From Thinopyrum elongatum (taxonomy: Eukaryota; Streptophyta; Magnoliopsida; Poales; Poaceae): DNA of 64,000 bases. The stretch covers positions 520,292,929 through 520,356,928 of the forward strand of contig CM022297.1 of NCBI GenBank assembly GCA_011799875.1, written 5' to 3'. Made by a program: the position numbers and the translations under genes. Below, piece by piece: positions 58,463 through 64,000 of the stretch. The notes beneath the pieces are model-generated. The model had not been told where the DNA came from and made no database searches. It was given only the letters and a program-made list of their open reading frames with translations. Within the stretch, counting starts at the first letter, position 1. Each line of letters begins with the position of its first letter.

Positions 58463-59114
58463 TCTTCAGGAAATTCATCATCACAATGTGCGGTCAGCGG
58501 TCTCCTCTGTCTTTCTGAATGAAACAACATATATGTATATGCAAGAAGAGCAATGCTACATGTACACATCAAGGTAAAATTCTTCAAGTGGACATTGTGT
58601 CACTGAATCTGGAGAGTGGAGGTGTGCTAGTTCAGTTCTATGTAATTAGCAAAACATGACGTGTAACGGCATAGCTAGATGCTACAACGCATACAATTAC
58701 ATTAGGAATATAGTTCTACTTGATGCAACTCTTATGACTGAAATTACGTATTCATCTGTTATGAAGCCGAGTCAATTGTGTATCACATAAATTTGCACTG
58801 TTACAAACATTGACCATTCTCCTTTGCCTTTTGATTTCCTTGTGCAATTTGTAACGCCTCAGAGCGAACATGCAAGGTTTTTATGTTCAGTTTAATGTCA
58901 CAAAGGATGTAGTTTGAGTTGTGTGATCTCGCATGGTTCAACTTAAAGCTAGCAATGCGGTTTGGTTTCTGAAAAATAATTAAAACACTTTCAGATGGAC
59001 AGAAGCTGGGCCTGCAGGTCAGTAAGGCAAGTTTCTATCACATGAATTGTTTAGGAAATAATGCTAATCCCGAAGGAATTCAAGAGGGACCTGTGCAAAA
59101 CTTTGATAGCGTTG
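58463..59114. other. Intergenic, no feature recognised
   Basis: 3' flank of the kinase pseudogene; AT-rich, no credible ORF. Confidence 0.5.
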
Positions 59115-59698
59115 CTAAATGTTGTCTTTAACACCGGCGCATCAACCAAAATAATTGGTTCGATGTTAATATGGTATCACGAAAGTAACAGAATTAAAAT
59201 GCAGGCACAAATATAGACACATGTCTTTGTCGATAATGTCCTCTGCCGCAAGGTCCCGTGCGTCGGTGGCGACATGCACGGGAGGAGAGGCGACATGAGA
59301 GAGAGGAGGGAATGAGGAGCGGGGCTGGGCGGGCAGACGCGCTGAGCTGGTGCGGGACCCACGTGTGGGATTGATTTCCGGATGAGTTCGGCAGGGCTGA
59401 GCAGCGAAGCTCGAATCGAGCTTCTCATCAGGGCAGGGCCGAGAGCTTTTTTCGGGTATGGGGTGGGCATGGCCCATGTAGCTCACCCGGGCTACCAAAC
59501 ATCCAAAACCAGGGTGAGCTGGGAATATCTGGGTTGGACCAGCCTACGAAATATACCCTAAATGTTGTCTTTAACACCGGGGTATCAACCAAAATAATTG
59601 GCTGGATGTTAATATGGTATCACGAAAGCAATAGAATTAAAATGCAGGCACAAATATAGACCCAGGTCTTTGTCGATAATGTCCTCTGCCGCAAGGTC
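59115..59698 (+). repeat. Direct repeat of about 141 bp flanking a 302-bp GC-rich segment
   Basis: 59115-59255 and 59558-59698 share 'ctaaatgttgtctttaacac' through 'cctctgccgcaaggtc' with about ten differences. The 302 bp between them is GC-rich. It could be a partial tandem duplication of a 443-bp unit or a very small LTR element. No primer site or polypurine tract was seen, so the first is favoured. Confidence 0.7.
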
Positions 59699-60627
59699 GC
59701 ATAATAACTAATAAGTACTCACTAACACACGATAAACAGTGTTTAATAAAAGTATATACTAAAAATGTGAAAATGATATAGACGAAAGGGCAAGAAATCA
59801 AACACGAACAGTATCTAGCTCAATGCGATATGCAAGAGAACACTGACATCTAACATAATGCAATATACAAGAAAACATTCACAATTGAGAACGACTAGCA
59901 TTAGGGCGCCCTCTAGCGCCAGGCCGCGAGCGCCACGTGCTGGCCTCACAACGAGCCATGGAGGACGCGTGAGAATATCTAGGAAATTTTGTTTTACATC
60001 CATTTATTATACGCATAGTATTACATTATTCCTTCGGTTTGGCAGACTGCTCAGCTGATGAGTCATAGACTCACAGGGTATGACATAATGTGATACATAT
60101 TGAAATTTCGAAAGTGCACTATTCAGTTGACATCCGTGCAGGTTTAAAAAATTGTTTTTCAGTTGTTCCTTTCTTTTCAGTTTTAAATGTCAAAGATTAC
60201 TGAATATAAATGACATCCCGCTTAGATTATTTTTCTCCAGACTCATCTGAGATTATTTTGTGAAACACCTGCTGGTAATTCAAGATTGATGCCTACTGAA
60301 ACGTGGTTTAGCTTCCTCCAAGCAACAACGAGGACCACCACCAATCTAACCAACTGGTGGCCAGTTTGCTACCGCATTTGCACCATATACAACAAAACGT
60401 CATCAAAGGTAACAGGGACAGCAATTTGTGTGTTCTTTGTTTCAGCAAAACATCAACATCAGTAGTCATATAAAAGTTTGCTCCTCTTCCGCACATCAAT
60501 CATAAATGCACCAGAGACTAATACTCCGCATCCGCCAACAAAGATGTTTACGTGGTTTAGCTTCCGCCAAGTACCATCTCTGCTTCAGCAAGAAAGAGGG
60601 ACCTTTCATATGTAGCTCTTCCCTGGC
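59699..60627. other. Upstream region of the peroxygenase gene
   Basis: No gene seen. 59815-59890 has a diverged duplicated phrase ('aatgcgatatgcaagagaac' / 'aatgcaatatacaagaaaac'). Two near-identical 20-mers, GTGGTTTAGCTTCCTCCAAG and GTGGTTTAGCTTCCGCCAAG, lie about 250 bp apart (60303, 60552). Confidence 0.5.
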
Positions 60628-60637
60628 TACTTAAACA
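60628..60637 (+). promoter_or_regulatory. Possible TATA-like box of the peroxygenase gene
   Basis: TACTTAAACA about 80 bp before the start codon; a weak match in a plausible position. Confidence 0.3.
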
Positions 60638-61184
60638 GTGCAGCGCGTTCCCTAAGCACACTCTCAGTCACACGGCCAGAGAAGAAGGGGTTACCGGCGG
60701 CGGCAGCAGCAGCGATGGCGATCCGGCGACAATCATCAGCAGCAGCTTCTCTACTCCTGCCGCCGGTGGCTGCTCTTCTGTTTCTATGGATGTTTGGCGG
60801 TAAGTCTTGCTACATGCTGCAGTTTCCTATATTATTTTTTACTACATGATAACTATTGCGAACTTTTCTGTAATTTCTCACTTACGCATATCATCACTAT
60901 TGTGTTTGTAACTTAAAGGAGGGCATGTGATGGCACATACTGAGATTCGCAACATGACGGCACTCCAGAAACATGTCTCCTTTTTTGACCGTAACAAGGA
61001 TGGCATCATTACTCCTTCGGAAACATTTTAAGGTGATTGATTTCTGCAACAAATTCTGCACGATTTAGTCTTACTAAGATAGTATACAAATCGCACATAT
61101 CTGCAAATTGAAAAAAAAATCTATGCATTTTCATGGATAAAAGAGAAGCTCAATAGATCTTTTAGCCTTAGCTACAGAGTACAA

Positions 61185-61550
61185 GGTAGATGCAGCAGTA
61201 CATCACTAAAGATGGATTGGTGGCAGGTGGCTGTGGCGGCCTCATACCCGGCAGGCGTCCTGGTTGAGGAGTGCGCCGGACTGATGGGTGCCCCATACCC
61301 GGCAGGCGTCCTAGTTAGGACATTAGGTCTTAGATGTTAGGTTTGGCTACGAGGTCTGTTTGGTATTAGGCCCAGACTATCAGCATGCCTACATCAACTG
61401 GATAGGAGTAGCGACAGATGTTGCCTAGAAGGTGGTTTTAGTCTTACAGTTGTATGACTTTGTAAGGTCTTGTGTGAATAATTAATAAAGTGGCTGCATG
61501 CATCGTCCAGATGCAGAGGCCGGGGGTCCTCCTCCTTTTCTAAAAAAAAA
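61185..61550 (+). mobile_element. 5'-truncated LINE tail in intron 2 of the peroxygenase gene
   Basis: 366 bp with no ORF, ending 'gatgcagaggccgggggtcc', 'tcctccttttc' and a poly-A run, the 3' end style of Triticeae LINEs. A perfect 15-bp duplication AGCTACAGAGTACAA flanks it (61170-61184; 61551-61565). An internal direct repeat 'atacccggcaggcgtcct' occurs at about 61242 and 61292. Confidence 0.88.
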
Positions 61551-62239
61551 AGCTACAGAGTACAAATTAGTCCACTGCCAAGCAGAGTTGATTGACCACA
61601 TCCGCTAAGTAATTGCACTCCCTGTGCATTTCACTCGAATAAAAAACATTTTCATTTATTCTAAAAAAACATTTTCATTTGGTCATGCCATGTTTAAGTG
61701 ATTTTGCTGCTGTGTTCAACTTTTCTTCGTGCTGATTATATTAAACTGAATAAAATGACATTATATCCATACCACTGCGAAACACATATATTTAACTTTA
61801 TATTATTTTAGTGTCTTAAGTAACTGGTTTTACATCGATGCGAGTCCTAAATACAGAGCACTCTACTGTTGGAGGCTTCATTTTACATTCTAATCCATGC
61901 TAAACTTATACTTTGGAATGTAGGGTCTGTCGCAATTGGTTTTAATGTTACATATGCCAGAGAATTTGCCACCTTGGTGCATGCTGCTAATGGTCCTATA
62001 ACAAGCCCCGTACTTCTCCTCTCCCTCACCCACACGTGCACACACACACTATTCTTTTAACATATAGACATGTTTGTGGATGAACTACGACCTTGATATG
62101 TTATATCTTTTTTCAATCCAGGCTGATGCACCATTGCCTCACTTATCAATATACATGGAGAATATGCACAGAGGAATGCATGGGAGTGATACCGGTGCAT
62201 TTGATGTTAAAGGAAGGTAATTAATACCACGTGCTATTT

Positions 62240-62449
62240 AGGGGCGGAGCTGCGATTTTTTGCAATCACTTGTTACTATATAGGTATTTGGCTGTCTGAA
62301 CCCAACTAAAAATCAAAGCTGAACCCATTAACTACGACTGTCCTTATTATTGCTTTGGTTTTGTTGTGAAATAGTCTACGATAGTATAGTTAGTTCACAC
62401 CCAAATTTTAAGTGAACCCAATGGAAAAATTTCCTAGCTCCGCCTCTTC
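62240..62449. mobile_element. MITE in intron 4 of the peroxygenase gene
   Basis: Inverted ends AGGGGCGGAGCT (62240-62251) and AGCTCCGCCTCT (62436-62447). GTGCTATTT before and GTGCTAGTT after (62450-62458) look like a duplicated 8-9 bp target with one mismatch, which would fit a hAT or Mutator MITE. The right edge is uncertain by about two bases. Confidence 0.65.
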
Positions 62450-63521
62450 GTGCTAGTTATGTACATATCAAGTGAACCAAGGAAAATAACAGTTACAAAT
62501 CACTTAAACTTGTGGTTTTGTTTCTGCTAACTTTTTAAACTTTAGAAATCGCCCCACTTTACGAGATTTCTAGGATTTAGAATAATTTTTTTGTGGGTTG
62601 GATTGTGTGCTCATCTATATACTGAAAGCTTTACAGTAATTTTATGGATGTGTGCATCCACGGGTATATAGAAAAATACCACTTAACTCAACTAATTAGT
62701 GTCTTTTAAAGGGAAATTTGCATGGGGTAAAATCTATTTTGATATTTTATATTATAACCAGTTTTATGCGGAACACCGAGGTGCACCAGCTCTATCCATA
62801 CATATAAAAACAAACTTATGGGATGTCACATATCCAACAGCAGTAAAGCAATGCAGAGGACTTATAATGCTCTTCCTTTGTAACTTGGATATAATTGATT
62901 TACCTTGATCATTGGGAGATATTATGTACATTTATGCTTTGATATTTTATTCTCGTATATATGCTAGTTTTTGTGCATATTTCTATCATTCGAATCCGTA
63001 TATATGCTAAACATGTCAAGCTGTAGGTTTGTTCCACAAAAGTTTGAGGAAATATTCATAAAGCATGCAAAAACTAGACCAGATGGTTTGACATATTTGG
63101 AGGTGGAGGATATGATCCTAGCAAATCGAGATCCACTGGACCCTGCATCATGGTAATTTGTTACATATGCATGCCGTGGTTATATGTGGATTTTGTTTTT
63201 TAATGAAAACCCTATGAATATGTGTAATTGCTCATGGTTCCTCGGTTTTTATAACAAATCAATTATTTCCTATAAAAAAGCATGATTTTAATTAATGGAA
63301 GGGCAAAAGAGTTAGTTGAGATTATTGGGTCCTGCTAAGTTTTTCGTTTCTATTGTTATAAATTCAGGGAGGGGCCTCAAATAGAATGGGGCGGAATATA
63401 CAACCGCGCGAGTGACAATGATGGATTTCTTCATAAGGACGATGAGAGAGGTATATACGACGGAAGTGTGTTTGTAAAGCTGGAGGAAAAGAGGGCCTTT
63501 TCTCATCATAGTGCAATGTAA

Positions 63522-64000
63522 TAGAGTGCAACATGTTGTACGCTGAAATAATTAGGGGAACACATAGTGTGTGTACTAAGACTGGTATATATTTGTTCAA
63601 GTGTTTGTTTGCACATAAGTAAAATACTGTGATGTTTATTAAGATATATATATGGACTCTGAAAAAAATCGTCTAATGTTACAATATAAGTAATTTGCAT
63701 ATTTATATTGGTAAGAAATGTGCCGCTCGTGCCGCACCTTGATGGTAGCCAGACTAGATTCTTGAACTTCATATAAATTCCATAGAAAGAACAACTGCAC
63801 AATAGTTTTAGAGTACACCGCTTCTCCATTTCTTTTCTTTTTTTGGGAGAAATACGATATAGAAAGCTCCTACCGTACAAATGTAAGCACCAGAGTTGAA
63901 TCTAGTAGATGGAGTTGTGCACCACTACTCCAGCACGACACCAAGACATGTCAATTATAAACTATTGCTTTGAACCATCTAAAGGTCCAAATGTCCGTGC
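63522..64000. other. 3' flank of the peroxygenase gene, no feature recognised
   Basis: AT-rich; may contain the 3' untranslated region. No ORF or repeat that I can support. Confidence 0.5.

Larger units (their letters stand above)
60715..63521 (+). pseudogene. Caleosin-type peroxygenase, six exons, one premature stop
   Basis: Exons 60715-60799, 60919-61032, 61924-62009, 62122-62216, 63027-63152 and 63368-63521, all with GT-AG borders and matching phases. The sum is 660 nt, 219 residues if the stop is ignored. The N-terminus (MAIRRQSSAAASLLLPPVAA...) is a hydrophobic anchor or signal. Then come [10 protein letters not shown] with a heme-ligand His, the EF-hand [12 protein letters not shown], a Pro-rich turn (GPITSP/ADAPLP), HRGMHGSDTGAFD with the second conserved His, RFVPQKFEEIF, and a C-terminus with GIYDGSVF. 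Peroxygenases are lipid-droplet or ER heme proteins that use fatty-acid hydroperoxides to oxidise lipids. TAA 61029-61031, the last full codon of exon 2, replaces the conserved Gln (CAA) of TFQGF; translation would stop after 65 residues. Intron 2 holds a LINE, intron 4 a MITE. Everything else looks functional, so the loss may be recent or a sequence error. Confidence 0.88.

Noticed and set aside
59115..59698. TRIM element with 141-bp LTRs
   Set aside because: No TG...CA ends, primer-binding site or purine tract could be placed convincingly; kept as a repeat only.

Overview
The window looks like a chromosome segment from a Triticeae grass (wheat, Aegilops or a close relative). The evidence is the LTR families, an Au-type tRNA SINE, degenerate Stowaway MITEs, an ORF1-type Harbinger element, a CACTA element and monocot-like gene remnants. 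At least 85 percent is transposable element. Family names are from memory of Triticeae repeats and are less certain than the structures, which rest on terminal motifs, target-site duplications (TSDs) and protein motifs read from the sequence. All counts were made by eye.

Layout. 1-851: piece of an Angela/BARE1-like LTR (family A), antisense. 852-3375: 3' part of a gypsy element with its 3' LTR. 3376-4566: 3' part of a SIRE/Maximus-like LTR (family B). 4567-11200: a rearranged locus. Here the last exon of a flavin-containing monooxygenase (FMO) pseudogene (4798-4962) lies 5' of its preceding exon (7574-7747). The Harbinger element that split the intron, and the family B LTR that split the Harbinger element, are likewise both in inside-out order. 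11201-56345: a deep nest. A gypsy LTR (11201-12342, resuming at 52892) is split by a family A element (12343-52891). That element is split by a family B element (12369-39876) and by a solo LTR of family C (46331-50617). Family B is itself split by a 13.9 kb CACTA transposon (18330-32269) and by a second family C solo LTR (33034-37518).

56346-64000 is a low-copy stretch. It holds an Au SINE, the kinase exon of a wall-associated-kinase-like pseudogene (57248-58462) and a six-exon caleosin/peroxygenase gene (60715-63521) with a premature stop in exon 2, a LINE tail in intron 2 and a MITE in intron 4.

No gene here is clearly intact. The copia gag-pol frames, CACTA transposase, Harbinger ORF1, FMO and kinase all carry stops or frameshifts. 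The peroxygenase is intact except for one nonsense codon. The points most worth a second look are the inside-out FMO locus, which implies an old tandem duplication or another permuting rearrangement, and a regularly spaced array of paired palindromes just upstream of the TATA box in family B LTRs.
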